DNA of 64,000 nucleotides from Desulfobacteraceae bacterium (GCA_016744295.1 JADGEQ010000010.1:62001-126000); one strand, 5' to 3'. Shown: positions 26,460 to 34,699, counted from the first letter of the stretch. Translations and numbers: made by a program. The notes: generated by a model from the letters alone, not told the origin.

Positions 26460-26993
26460 TCACACTTTTTTAATTGCAACAAAATACACCGATTGGTCAA
26501 ACTTATCAGAGTATTTTGTTTTCTTTTCTTCATAAAAAACAACATGGAAAGCTTCGAAAGCATTTAGCAATTCATTCGGCTTGAGACAATACTCTTTTTT
26601 TTTATCAATGAACGATTCAAAAATGAGTATTCCGCCAGGTTTAAGACCTTTTTGAATCATTGGAAACAATCGTCTGTCCATAAAGCGAATATTTATGATA
26701 ATCTGATATCGATCTTGTGGAATTTGCCAGGTGTCTATGTCCTGACAGATTCCATTTATTCGTGGATCTTGACCCGCCAAATGATTGATGGCAATATCTG
26801 AAATATCCACAGCATCCACTTGGAAGCCTTTTTTAGCCAGGAATCTACTATTTCTGCCATTCCCACAAGCAAGATCCAGGGCGTTCCCATTAGATACCAG
26901 AGAAATGTACTTTTCTAAAATTTCTGAAGGATCTGAATTGCCATTACCCTTGAGATATTTTGAGTTCCATTTTTCTCGATCTTCTTCAGTCAA
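26460..26993 (-). CDS. Class I SAM-dependent methyltransferase (TehB-like)
   Basis: The SAM-binding motif I is ALDLACGNGRNSRFLAKKG and motif II region VDAVDISDIAI; LKPGGILIFESF is the post-motif typical of small class I methyltransferases. I start at TTG 26993 (177 aa) because GGAGAGGG lies 7-8 bp upstream and the resulting LTEEDREKWNSKYL opening is typical; an ATG at 27107 would add 38 residues that look like upstream noise. TehB-type enzymes methylate metalloid oxyanions or small thiols; the substrate here is unknown. Confidence 0.75.
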   Translation of the reverse strand: MTEEDREKWNSKYLKGNGNSDPSEILEKYISLVSNGNALDLACGNGRNSRFLAKKGFQVDAVDISDIAINHLAGQDPRINGICQDIDTWQIPQDRYQIIINIRFMDRRLFPMIQKGLKPGGILIFESFIDKKKEYCLKPNELLNAFEAFHVVFYEEKKTKYSDKFDQSVYFVAIKKV

Positions 26994-27192
26994 TGTGTAC
27001 CCTCTCCAACATAATTGTTCATGTCCAAATATAACCGGTAAAAAACTATAAGAAAAGGAAAAATAGTTCCCAGCTCCATTTTTAAAAAAACTAGGATTTA
27101 TCAACAAAATATGAAGCCAGAACTTAAAGCCGACATCAAAGTTGATTCCTTGACACTCTCGGGCATCTTCTTATTTTTAGGATATCCTTATT

Positions 27193-27375
27193 ATGCGAAA
27201 AAAAAATGCCCGAACCATGCCGATTGTAACAGGCAAGACAGCCATTGGAGACAAAGTTACAGCATATGTGTGTGAACGAGGAATTTGCCTATTGCCCGCC
27301 CATACACCTGATGATTTGGCCACCCGGCTCAAGCGTGTTGACACGCTTGAGAAAACCATAAATAACGCACTATAG
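27193..27375 (+). pseudogene. C-terminal remnant of a YyaL/DUF255-type thioredoxin-domain protein
   Basis: Sixty residues including KTAIGDKVTAYVCERGICLLPAHTPDDL, which resemble the last part of the large YyaL (spermatogenesis-associated protein 20) family (taYvC...C..P). The preceding 600 or so residues are absent and the fragment has no ribosome site. It overlaps no gene and is probably a leftover of a deletion. Confidence 0.5.
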
Positions 27376-27436
27376 GAGATTTTTATTTAGACCAAAACAG
27401 TGAGGTCACCTTGGCATTTTCTAAAGGAGAAATTTC

Positions 27437-27871
27437 ATGATAAATAAAATTGATAAAAACATTCTGACAATAAGACCCAATATATTTCCAAAATCCACTA
27501 AACAAATCACCCGGGTGGGCCTGGGCGGAGAAGGAGCTCTTCGGACAACTGGAAATGAACAAAACGCCCAAAAAGTTATTAAAGAGGCAGTCAATCAGGG
27601 TATTACCTACTTCGACTCAGCCAGGGTATACATGGACAGTGAGCTTTATTATGGTTCATATTGGAAAAATAACCCTGGGAAGAGAGATACTGTTTTCCAT
27701 ACGAGCAAGTCTGCCCAAAGGACCAAAAATGGTGCATTGGCTGAACTGAAACAGACTCTTAAACGATTGAACACGCCATATCTTGATCTGTGGCAGATAC
27801 ACGACGTGAGGAATGAAAAGGATCTTGCACTTATTTCACAAAAAGGCGGGGCCCTGGAAGCATCGAACTAA
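27437..27871 (+). pseudogene. Aldo/keto reductase, 3'-truncated
   Basis: This is 144 residues. ITRVGLGGEGALR, GITYFDSARVYMDSELYYG, and LDLWQIHDVRNEKDL are the N-terminal half of an aldo/keto reductase, with Asp and Tyr of the catalytic set present. The frame stops soon after GGALEAS, where the barrel should continue for about 150-200 residues. The start (AAAGGAGA, ATG 27437) is intact, so this looks like a gene cut by deletion. Confidence 0.65.
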
Positions 27872-27878
27872 ACATCTC

Positions 27879-28667
27879 TTATGAAATTCTGAAAAATAGA
27901 TGGTTCCCCATGAGTCTTGTAATGATTCCCTTTTTGCCAGTGCAGGGCTGGCGCTTTTTCAATGGAATCTCATCAGATCTTAGGAACATGTGCACCGGAA
28001 ACAGATATCTGAAATCCATATCTGCAAGGCGTTTTCCGGAACGGATTTGTTCTTTTCTGTCATGGAAGATGGAAATTATTCCAACAAGATGGGGCTCCAG
28101 CAATGATAGGGCGCACCCGGAAAAAAGGGATCCTGTTTCTCGGTGTAGATAGGCTGTATGGCCTGGTGTATGGCCTGGTGTGGGAATCGCCTTTATACCA
28201 TACTTGCGGTCAAGTTTTGTATAGCCGGCATTGTCAAGGGGGATGAATAGGCCGTTGGAAGAGGAAGGCAACCGCCCGGGACGGTGCCACACCGGCAGAT
28301 TTAAGAAGGGATGAAATCGCAATATCCGGGGCCGCTTGGCTGTTAAAAGGGTCAGATCTGCCTGGCCAATAAAAATCTCCACCTTTGAAGCAGGTCCTAT
28401 GAGTTCGATTATTTCCGCAAGACTGCCGGCATGATCTCTGTGCCAATGGCTCAGGCAGATTGCTCTGATTGATCCTGGATCAAACTTCGCCTCTCTTAAT
28501 GATTCCACGATCATTTTTCCATTTCCTGGGCTTCCGGTATCAAAGAGGACAAGCCCGTTCTCTATTTCCAGAATAAAAACATGGGTGGGGAGCAGTCGTG
28601 TCCTAAAAAGAAAAGTGGTTTTTATCGCTGAAACCGTGTCCGTGAGTCGTGTGAGATTGTTTTTCAT
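27879..28667 (-). CDS. Metallo-beta-lactamase-fold hydrolase
   Basis: This is 262 residues when started at ATG 28667, preceded by AGAGGA; an upstream TTG at 28691 is less likely. The metal motif SHWHRDHAG (HxHxDH), the downstream metal His in PTPGHTPGHTA and VLFDTGSPGNGK are all in place. The family covers glyoxalases, lactonases and flavoprotein partners; no specific subgroup can be named. It is convergent with the aldo/keto reductase fragment, whose deleted 3' end abuts its stop. Confidence 0.8.
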   Translation of the reverse strand: MKNNLTRLTDTVSAIKTTFLFRTRLLPTHVFILEIENGLVLFDTGSPGNGKMIVESLREAKFDPGSIRAICLSHWHRDHAGSLAEIIELIGPASKVEIFIGQADLTLLTAKRPRILRFHPFLNLPVWHRPGRLPSSSNGLFIPLDNAGYTKLDRKYGIKAIPTPGHTPGHTAYLHRETGSLFSGCALSLLEPHLVGIISIFHDRKEQIRSGKRLADMDFRYLFPVHMFLRSDEIPLKKRQPCTGKKGIITRLMGNHLFFRIS

Positions 28668-29076
28668 TGCAAAGTCCTCTAAAAGGATCAACGTATCTCA
28701 ATCATTCTAAAAATATGGATACCTGATCAGCCGCTAAAATCCGATTGAACACGTTACGGTTAACACATGAATTTAGATAAAACAAGGCCCAAGCCTTTGA
28801 TCGGACATTTCATGGATGCTTGAACTCATGGCCCGTATTTGTAATAGGATTGGTGAAGTTCTTAATCTGACATCGATGCATATTGAAGATCGAAAATTAT
28901 TGTCCTGATTTCTTGTTTTTCTACTTTTGCTTGAGGATGCTGAATCCAGAATTCGGCCAAACCAGAGTTCACCCTGCTGTAACATTAGTTATTGCAGAAT
29001 TAATAAATATCGTTTAGGTAGATTCTTGTTAGAATAAAAAACAGGCGTCGACTTCAATAAAACCTAAGGACAATTG
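28668..29076. other. Intergenic region
   Basis: About 409 bp between divergent genes. A short plus-strand frame (ARICNRIGEVLNL around 28830-28900) slightly resembles HD-type signalling proteins, but it is too short to support a call. Confidence 0.35.
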
Positions 29077-30819
29077 ATGAAAATCAAACCCACATATGAA
29101 GAGTTGGAAAAACGGGTTGCAAAAATGGCAGAAATGGCAGAAAAAAGCATATTTTCTGAAAAATTAACCCGGACGCTTTTTGATATTTCAAATGCTGTGA
29201 ACACCACCACAGACCTAGGTGAATTATATGAACACATCTATAAATCCCTTAACAAACTCATGGGGCTGCCCAATTTTTACATTGCAATCTGTACAAAAAA
29301 AAAGGGACGGGTCAACATTCCCTTTTTTGTGGATCAATACGATGATCATTCACAACTTGAAATTTGTTTGACCGAAACCAACTCATTGACAGGAGAAGCA
29401 TTAAATAAAAAACGTCCATTATTTTTGAACGAAGCCCAGATTAAAAAAAGAGCTGAACAGGGAAGGATAGTCGGTACACCTTCCAAAGCATGGTTTGGTG
29501 TTCCTTTAATCCGGGGGGAAAAGGTGCTTGGGATTATTGCAGCCCATAGCTATGACACCACAAATTACCTTTCCCAAAAGGATCGTAATATTCTTATTTC
29601 CGTATCCAACCAGATCGCGTTGGCCATTGAGAGAAAACAATCTCTTGATGAGCGAAAGTTGTTGAAAAACTACCTTTCCAATATCATTGACTCCATGCCT
29701 TCTATTCTTGTTGGTGTGGATAAAAGGGTTGAAATTATCCAGTGGAACCTCCAAGCGGAACTTGAAACCGGCACCAAAGCAGACCAAGCCATCGGGAAAA
29801 AACTTGTTGATGTTTTTCCAAGACTGTCCCCCAATATTCATCAAATTAAAGAAAGCCTCAAATCCAAAGAAATGAAGACCATATTGAAACAGGAGTCTTT
29901 CACCGGCAAAGAGATACGGTATGCCGACATTCTCGTCTATCCGTTGATGACCGATAGGGGTGAAGGTGTGGTTATCCGGATAGACGATATCACCGACCAG
30001 GTTCACATGGAAGAAATGATGATTCAGTCCGAAAAGATGCTTTCCGTTGGGGGACTTGCGGCTGGGATGGCCCATGAAATAAACAATCCCCTTGCTGGGA
30101 TTTTACAAAATGCCCAGGTGATCCAAAATCGGTTCACAAAAAATCTTCCGGCCAATATCAAAGCAGCCCAGGAGATCGGAATCAGCCTTGATGACCTTAC
30201 AACCTATCTGGCCAAGCGCGATATATTTAAAATGCTTGATTCAGTTATCAGCGCAGGCAAACGGGCGGCTGCAATTGTATCAAACATGCTTTCTTTTTCC
30301 AGAAAAAGTTCTTCGGGATTTATACCGGAAGATGTCTGTCTTTTGCTGGATCAGACCCTTGAACTTGCGGCCAGTGATTATAATTTGAAAAAGAATTTTG
30401 ATTTTAAAAATATACAGATTCAAAAAGAATATGCCCAGGGCTTGCCCCAAATTTTGTGTAAAGCCAGCGAACTTCAACAGGTCTTTTTAAATATTTTAAA
30501 AAATGGCGCACATGCCATGTATGATGTTAAACAAGACACGTATTCCCCACAATTTATTTTGCGTGTATATAGGGAAGAAACCATGGTTTGCATGGAAATT
30601 GAAAACAATGGTCCGAAAATAGAAGAAGAAAGCAAGAAGCGATTGTTCGAACCTTTTTTCACCACCAAACCGGTTGGTGAAGGAACAGGCCTTGGTCTTT
30701 CGGTTTCCTATTTTATTGTTGTGACAGACCATAAAGGAGAATTGGCTGTGGAATCCTCTCTTGACAGCAATACCAAATTTATTGTCAAACTTCCTCTAAA
30801 TACTTCGCTGAGATCATAG
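29077..30819 (+). CDS. GAF-PAS sensor histidine kinase
   Basis: This is 580 residues from ATG 29077 with an AAGGA site. Order: N-terminal coiled-coil, GAF domain (about 30-185), PAS domain (about 195-310; IIDSMPSILVGVDKRVEIIQWN), then the phosphoacceptor His in GGLAAGMAHEINNPLAG and the ATPase with NILKNGAHAM and FFTTKPVGEGTGLGLSV. There is no membrane segment, so it senses a cytoplasmic or small diffusible signal. No cognate response regulator is adjacent. Its 3' end overlaps the end of the convergent solute-binding gene by 6 bp. Confidence 0.9.
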   Translation: MKIKPTYEELEKRVAKMAEMAEKSIFSEKLTRTLFDISNAVNTTTDLGELYEHIYKSLNKLMGLPNFYIAICTKKKGRVNIPFFVDQYDDHSQLEICLTETNSLTGEALNKKRPLFLNEAQIKKRAEQGRIVGTPSKAWFGVPLIRGEKVLGIIAAHSYDTTNYLSQKDRNILISVSNQIALAIERKQSLDERKLLKNYLSNIIDSMPSILVGVDKRVEIIQWNLQAELETGTKADQAIGKKLVDVFPRLSPNIHQIKESLKSKEMKTILKQESFTGKEIRYADILVYPLMTDRGEGVVIRIDDITDQVHMEEMMIQSEKMLSVGGLAAGMAHEINNPLAGILQNAQVIQNRFTKNLPANIKAAQEIGISLDDLTTYLAKRDIFKMLDSVISAGKRAAAIVSNMLSFSRKSSSGFIPEDVCLLLDQTLELAASDYNLKKNFDFKNIQIQKEYAQGLPQILCKASELQQVFLNILKNGAHAMYDVKQDTYSPQFILRVYREETMVCMEIENNGPKIEEESKKRLFEPFFTTKPVGEGTGLGLSVSYFIVVTDHKGELAVESSLDSNTKFIVKLPLNTSLRS

Positions 30820-31560
30820 TTTAAAATGTTCTTCATAGATCAATTTGTAAAGAGATTCCTGTTTTAATTTTTTCAGTTCGTTTGAAAACTTATCAACGAA
30901 TGATTTTGTCACATTTTTTTTATTAAAAATAATGTATAAGCCATCAGATTTTATCGGATTACTTTCGAGCGGTATAATATTCTTAATACCCAATTTTTTA
31001 ACAATGTGAAAGCCATTTCCCAGTTCGGATGCAATAAAGTTAACACGCCCGGCATTGAGTTTTTTGAAGTTTTGTTCATCATTCGTAACTTCTTCAAAAA
31101 TGTTATGTTTTTTTACAAAATCCCAAAGGTCATTTATATAACTGTATCCTCGTACAAGACCAACCTTTTTTCCTAGTAAATCATCGACAGATTCGAATTT
31201 AAGCGCATCTTCTTCACGGACCCACATCACCCAATGCGAATTAACAATTTGTTCATCGGGATAAAATGCAAATTTGTTTCTATCATTTGTATAATTTGCT
31301 GAGAAAAGTGCATCAGCTCTTCCTTTTTTAACGGTTACTATGGCACGTTTCCATGGATACGCTTTAATGCTTTTAATATTGACTTTCATTCTTTCAAAAA
31401 CTATTTTAACAACCTTCGTACTGAACCCGCTTATTTGATCTTTTTCTACAATCTGATAAGGAGGCCATTCATCACATATTATATCAATCTCTTTGATTTC
31501 AGCATTCGTATTGGATACAAATAATAAAACTGTTAACAGGATGATTTTTATGATTTTCAT
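30814..31560 (-). CDS. Periplasmic solute-binding protein (SBP_bac_3 family)
   Basis: This is 248 residues with a signal peptide (MKIIKIILLTVLLFVSNTNA). The domain runs through DIICDEWPPYQIVEKD, GFSTKVVKIVFER, and PWKRAIVTVKKGRADALF, the usual start of amino-acid-type binding proteins; LVRGYSYIND and LNAGRVNFIASELG follow. No permease or ATPase genes are beside it, so it may be an orphan receptor or sensor component. AAAGGG lies before the start codon. Confidence 0.82.
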   Translation of the reverse strand: MKIIKIILLTVLLFVSNTNAEIKEIDIICDEWPPYQIVEKDQISGFSTKVVKIVFERMKVNIKSIKAYPWKRAIVTVKKGRADALFSANYTNDRNKFAFYPDEQIVNSHWVMWVREEDALKFESVDDLLGKKVGLVRGYSYINDLWDFVKKHNIFEEVTNDEQNFKKLNAGRVNFIASELGNGFHIVKKLGIKNIIPLESNPIKSDGLYIIFNKKNVTKSFVDKFSNELKKLKQESLYKLIYEEHFKL

Positions 31561-31801
31561 TTTTTCTACCCTTTATCGCTTTAAATAAATCAAAAGCCTA
31601 CCGCTTAGCCAACCTGCAAGCGGTGCCTACTTTTAACGGTTTATAAAAATTAAATGTCGCAAACTCTTAAAAACCGATTCACCGAGATAGTAGCCTGTCT
31701 ATGTAAAGCGAGTGGTTGGGTTTCGCTATGGGTAATTCATTAACAATTATATACCGAACCAATAAATCCAGCAATTTTTTTCTATCGGACATGCTAAAAT
31801 A

Positions 31802-31960
31802 ATAAAGCTGATAACACTCAAACGGCAATCAAAAAGGAATGAAGACTGGATTATTGATATTGGCCCTGAAGGTGGAACGTCAGGAAAAAAATTACTTTTT
31901 GAAGGAACGTCTGAAAATATTGTTTTGAAGACCATTGCTCATTCCAACCGTTCCGGGTAA
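31802..31960 (+). pseudogene. Remnant of the UvrA C-terminus
   Basis: The frame reads DWIIDIGPEGGTSGKKL and then LLFEGTSENIV before a TAA at 31958. This matches the end of excinuclease UvrA (xxIDLGPEGGxxGG..xxEGTPE). Nothing upstream continues the gene. It is a short 3' relic, useful as evidence of recombination at this site. Confidence 0.65.
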
Positions 31961-32049
31961 TGATTCTGGTAAACCGATATTTGATTAAAATCATCTGTTT
32001 GGCTATGAAAAATAGACTGTTGGACTATTTACCTTATTGATACTATTGT

Positions 32050-32087
32050 ATTATGGAACTAGTGTAGCCTAATGTTCGTTCCATAAT
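32050..32087. promoter_or_regulatory. Inverted repeat before the selenoprotein operon
   Basis: ATTATGGAAC (32050-32059) and GTTCCATAAT (32078-32087) form a perfect 10-bp repeat with an 18-bp spacer, ending 38 bp before the first start codon. It could be an operator or a leader hairpin. Confidence 0.4.
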
Positions 32088-32125
32088 CATTAATCTCTAA
32101 CCAGAACAATGAGGAGGCAACACGT

Positions 32126-33160
32126 ATGTCAAAACAGCTGTTGATCGATGCTTACAGGGGTAAGCGAACTGTGTCAGCGCCCTGGGTTCCCTATTCAGGC
32201 GTCCATTGCGCATTTCTCATCGATGAGAAAGCCGATGTTTTTCTGAAAAGCCCTGAACTTTTGGCAAAAGGAGTGGTTCATACTGCCAAGCAGTACAAGG
32301 CAGATGGCATCCCTTTACTTTTTGATCTTTCAGTGGAAGCCCATTCCGTTGGATGTGAATTAAAGTGGTGGGAAGATAATGTGCCGTCGGTTTCCACGCA
32401 TCCCTGTTCCGACAGAACACCCAAACAAGCAGAATTGATGGTTCCGACAAAGGATTCCGGGCGTTGGCCGCAAATTTATGAAGCAGCGAAACTGGCCAAA
32501 CCCCAGCTTGATGAGCTGGATTGTGCCCTGATGGGACTTGTCTGCGGCCCCTTGACCCTGGCTTCCCATCTTGCTGGAGTTCGTATCTTTACCGACGTTT
32601 ATAAAAATCCAGAATTTGCCCAGGAAGTTCTTACCTTCGCAGGCGAGGTATGTGCTGCTGCGGCACAATTTTATGTTGAAATGGGGTGTGAGATTGTTGC
32701 CATTGTGGACCCGGTTGCCTCCCAGATCAGGGATACAACTTTTCGTGAGTTTGTTACTCCCCATTGCCAACCGGCCATCAAAGTGATCCATGATGCCAAC
32801 CTGACCTCTTCGTTCTTTATCTGCGGAGACTGCACCAGGGTGATGGATGAGGTCTGTAAACTTGGAACCCACGGATTTGCCATAGATGAACAGTTGAATA
32901 TGAACTTTATCCGGGATAAAGCCCTGGAGTATGGTAAAGGATTCGGCGGAAACTTAAAACTAACCCTTTCACTGAGTCTTGGTTTGATATCTCCAAGGGA
33001 GGATGCCATTGTCAGTCTGGCGGCAGGCGGTTCCCACGGATATACCTTTGCACCCGGCTGAGATCTCCCCTACGATGTTCCGGTGGAACATATGATGCAG
33101 GCCATTGAAGCAAGAACTTGGTTTGAGGAAACCTTCCCAAGATATCCCGAAGACAAATAA
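32126..33160 (+). CDS. UroD/MtaA-type protein with probable selenocysteine at residue 312
   Basis: Reading through the in-frame TGA at 33059-33061 gives 344 residues, close to the 336 and 349 of methyltransferases 1 and 2. Their third zinc-ligand Cys sits in CPGCG and WPGCD; here the matching place is APG-U-DLP, so the UGA stands exactly at a metal-ligand position. The 32 residues after it (DVPVEHMMQAIEARTWF and on to a TAA at 33160) match the family's C-terminal helix. Cys233 and Cys236 (FFICGDC) match the HIC motif, though the usual His is Phe. A 7-bp stem-loop lies just downstream of the UGA. The site GAGGAGG precedes ATG 32126. It is probably a metal-dependent methyl or thiol transfer enzyme; the substrate is unknown. 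Confidence 0.8.
33075..33091 (+). promoter_or_regulatory. Candidate bacterial SECIS stem-loop in the UroD-type gene
   Basis: ATGTTCC (33075-33081) pairs perfectly with GGAACAT (33085-33091) around a 3-nt GGT loop. The loop begins 20 nt after the TGA at 33059-33061. A short stem, a loop beginning with G, and this distance fit what is known of bacterial SECIS elements, which recruit SelB. Confidence 0.65.
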
Positions 33161-33180
33161 TTTTTAGAGGAGGGTGACAC

Positions 33181-33576
33181 ATGGCCGATGAAAAAATACG
33201 AGTTGATGTTTTAACGCTTGACAGCGTTCAGTGCGCTGCATGCGGATACATGATGGAATCCATGGCAGCAATGCCCGAAGAAGTTCAGGCCATTATCGAA
33301 TACAAGGAATGGTCGGTAAAGACTAAAACAGGTGTTGGCAAATTCATGGAATTAAAGGGAAAAGTTCTTCCCTCAATTGCCATTGAGGGTGATATTGTTT
33401 TCCCAAGCATTATTCCCCAGTATGAAGAATTGATCGATGAAATGGCAAAACGAGCTAAAACCCCAGAACTTGCAGCAAAATTGAAAGCTGCCAGGGATAC
33501 GGGATTTCAATTCGATAAAGTTACAGAAAACCTTAAAAAAGCAGGTTCCGGACTGAGTACCCGAATTGACAGCTAG
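33181..33576 (+). CDS. Thioredoxin-like protein, CxxC type (paralogue A)
   Basis: This is 131 residues. VDVLTLDSVQCAACGYM gives the redox motif C18-x2-C21 at the start of a thioredoxin-like fold, and VLPSIAIEGD is the cis-Pro loop. It is most similar to the UGA-containing paralogue at 34355 (EWSVKT and EWDLRT, SIIP in both). A helical tail of about 45 residues, absent from that paralogue, follows. It starts 20 bp after the UroD-type stop with a strong GAGGAGGG site. It is likely a partner that reduces, loads or exchanges a group with the Sec-containing enzyme. The TAG stop here is real, with no homology beyond. Confidence 0.75.
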   Translation: MADEKIRVDVLTLDSVQCAACGYMMESMAAMPEEVQAIIEYKEWSVKTKTGVGKFMELKGKVLPSIAIEGDIVFPSIIPQYEELIDEMAKRAKTPELAAKLKAARDTGFQFDKVTENLKKAGSGLSTRIDS

Positions 33577-33605
33577 CCTGTTGTAAGCTGTTTAAGCCAG
33601 GCAGA

Positions 33606-33631
33606 GGATTGGGCTCCTTGGAGCCCAATCC
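33606..33631 (+). terminator. Perfect 12-bp hairpin inside the operon
   Basis: GGATTGGGCTCC and GGAGCCCAATCC pair perfectly around TT (33606-33631). The following sequence is not a clean T-run. It lies in a 115-bp gap within the co-directional set, so it could terminate part of the transcripts, reducing expression of the downstream genes, or mark an RNA processing point. Confidence 0.55.
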
Positions 33632-33691
33632 TTATACTCGGGTTTTGTCCCAATTTTTTCACAATTTTTAAATGGACGTTATCAGAGGATT

Positions 33692-34027
33692 ATGGATACC
33701 TTTAAAAAAATAAAGATTGAGGTGATGTACAAGGCAGATTCTTGCCTTCCCTGTTTTTATATGGATGAAGCAGTCAATGAGATTCTGCCTTTTTATACTG
33801 AAGATCTATTCTATCATCGGGTTGATATCAAAACACCCCAGGGTAAAAAAAGATTTATTGATTTGTCCATTTCTCTTTTTGGGGAAGACGGTGTATACAA
33901 ACAAAAACGGATTGCCCCCATTCCCTCATTGTTTATCAATGACGAACTTTTTTTTGATGCCATACCGCCAAGATATGAATTGGAAGCTGCAATTCACGAA
34001 GTGCTAGGACTAAAAAATGCCAGTTAA
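33692..34027 (+). CDS. Thioredoxin-like protein, CxxC type (paralogue B)
   Basis: This is 111 residues. IEVMYKADSCLPCFYMDEAV gives C18-x2-C21, followed by YHRVDIKTPQGKKRF and a cis-Pro loop IPSLFINDEL. It aligns best with the UGA-containing paralogue at 34017 (CLPCFYM against U-IPCVYM, PSLFIND against PSILING). AGAGGA lies before the ATG. Its last codons overlap the start of that paralogue by 11 bp (ATGCCAGTTAA), so the two are translationally coupled and may form a heterodimer or a redox pair. Confidence 0.75.
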   Translation: MDTFKKIKIEVMYKADSCLPCFYMDEAVNEILPFYTEDLFYHRVDIKTPQGKKRFIDLSISLFGEDGVYKQKRIAPIPSLFINDELFFDAIPPRYELEAAIHEVLGLKNAS

Positions 34028-34358
34028 AAACCCCCTGATCTATCTGGAAATCCTCCATGAAGGAGAGCATTGAATCCCCTGTGTTTATATGGCCCGGGTG
34101 GTCGATGCGGTTGCTCCAGGGATTGGAAACCAATTGAGGGTTGAAAAAATTGTTACACGAACTCTGGCGGGTGCAAAGCGCTACCAGGAACTGGTTCGTT
34201 GTCTTGGAAAACAACTGCCTGTTCCCTCAATTCTTATTAACGGAACCCTTGTTTTTGAAATCACACCGGGTGAGCAGGAGCTGAGAGCCTATCTGAACGC
34301 CATGATCAATGATGAATTTTCACAAATATCCGACCCTGACAAAGGAGGAGTACAGTGA
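34017..34358 (+). CDS. Thioredoxin-like selenoprotein with U-x-x-C motif (paralogue C)
   Basis: This frame reads through TGA at 34071-34073 and gives 113 residues: Sec19-Ile-Pro-Cys22 replaces the CxxC of its neighbour. The upstream 18 codons (MPVKNPLIYLEILHEGEH) form the first beta strand, so without the UGA the fold would be broken. A start at the ATG 34089 would delete the redox motif and leave it without a ribosome site. A candidate stem (34090-34104, loop CGGGT, two wobble pairs) lies 17-31 nt after the UGA. Its stop overlaps the next gene's GTG by 4 bp. PSILING supplies the cis-Pro. Role: selenol-based redox or transfer chemistry, by inference. Confidence 0.8.
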
Positions 34359-34645
34359 CGAAAAAAGTGATTGTTGACGTCTTGCTGACCGATTTCAGGC
34401 AGTGAACCGCCTGCGTCTATATGGCGGAATCGGTAAAGGTTTTACCCGGAAAATACCAGCAGATGATGGATGTTCATGAGTGGGATTTAAGAACCCTTGA
34501 AGGCGTTACCCGATTTAAGGAGATCGGTGGAAAATCACTGCCCAGTATTGCCATGGACGGAATAGTTGTTTATTCCTCTATTATACCCGGACAGGAGGAT
34601 CTCGGCCGGGAAATACATCGGCGTTTCCAGGAAAAAAATTTCTAA
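34355..34645 (+). CDS. Thioredoxin-like selenoprotein with U-x-x-C motif (paralogue D)
   Basis: From GTG 34355 (AAAGGAGGAG upstream) this is 96 residues with TGA at 34403-34405 at residue 17: RQ-U-TACVYMAESV. The CxxC protein at 33181 has VQ-C-AACGYMMESM at the same place, so the alignment fixes the UGA as the first redox residue. LPSIAMDG is the cis-Pro loop. Pairing CCGCC with GGCGG (34407-34427) lies right after the UGA and may help decode it; this SECIS candidate is weaker than that of the UroD-type gene. The frame is intact to TAA 34645. Without the UGA only a headless 74-residue piece could be called. Confidence 0.8.
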
Positions 34646-34699
34646 TATCCTAATTTTCTAATATCCAAATTTTCTAACAGTATATTAAGGAGAACATCA

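Larger units (their letters stand above)
31561..32125. other. Intergenic region upstream of the selenoprotein operon
   Basis: This is 565 bp. It contains a UvrA-like 3' remnant (31802-31960) and, nearer the operon, a 10-bp inverted repeat (32050-32087). No intact gene is present. The operon promoter should lie in the last 150 bp; I cannot fix a clear -35/-10 pair. Confidence 0.5.

Noticed and set aside
28820..28910. HD-domain remnant before the GAF-PAS kinase
   Set aside because: The similarity covers fewer than 20 residues and cannot be told from chance.
33576..33620. Further readthrough of the CxxC thioredoxin gene at 33181
   Set aside because: It ends with TAG, and the sequence after it is a hairpin with no homology, so pyrrolysine insertion is not supported.
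33059..34405. The three in-frame UGAs as sequencing errors or pseudogene stops
   Set aside because: In each case the frame is intact on both sides, the UGA sits exactly at a conserved Cys position, and the next gene's overlap is preserved. Three independent errors of this kind are unlikely.
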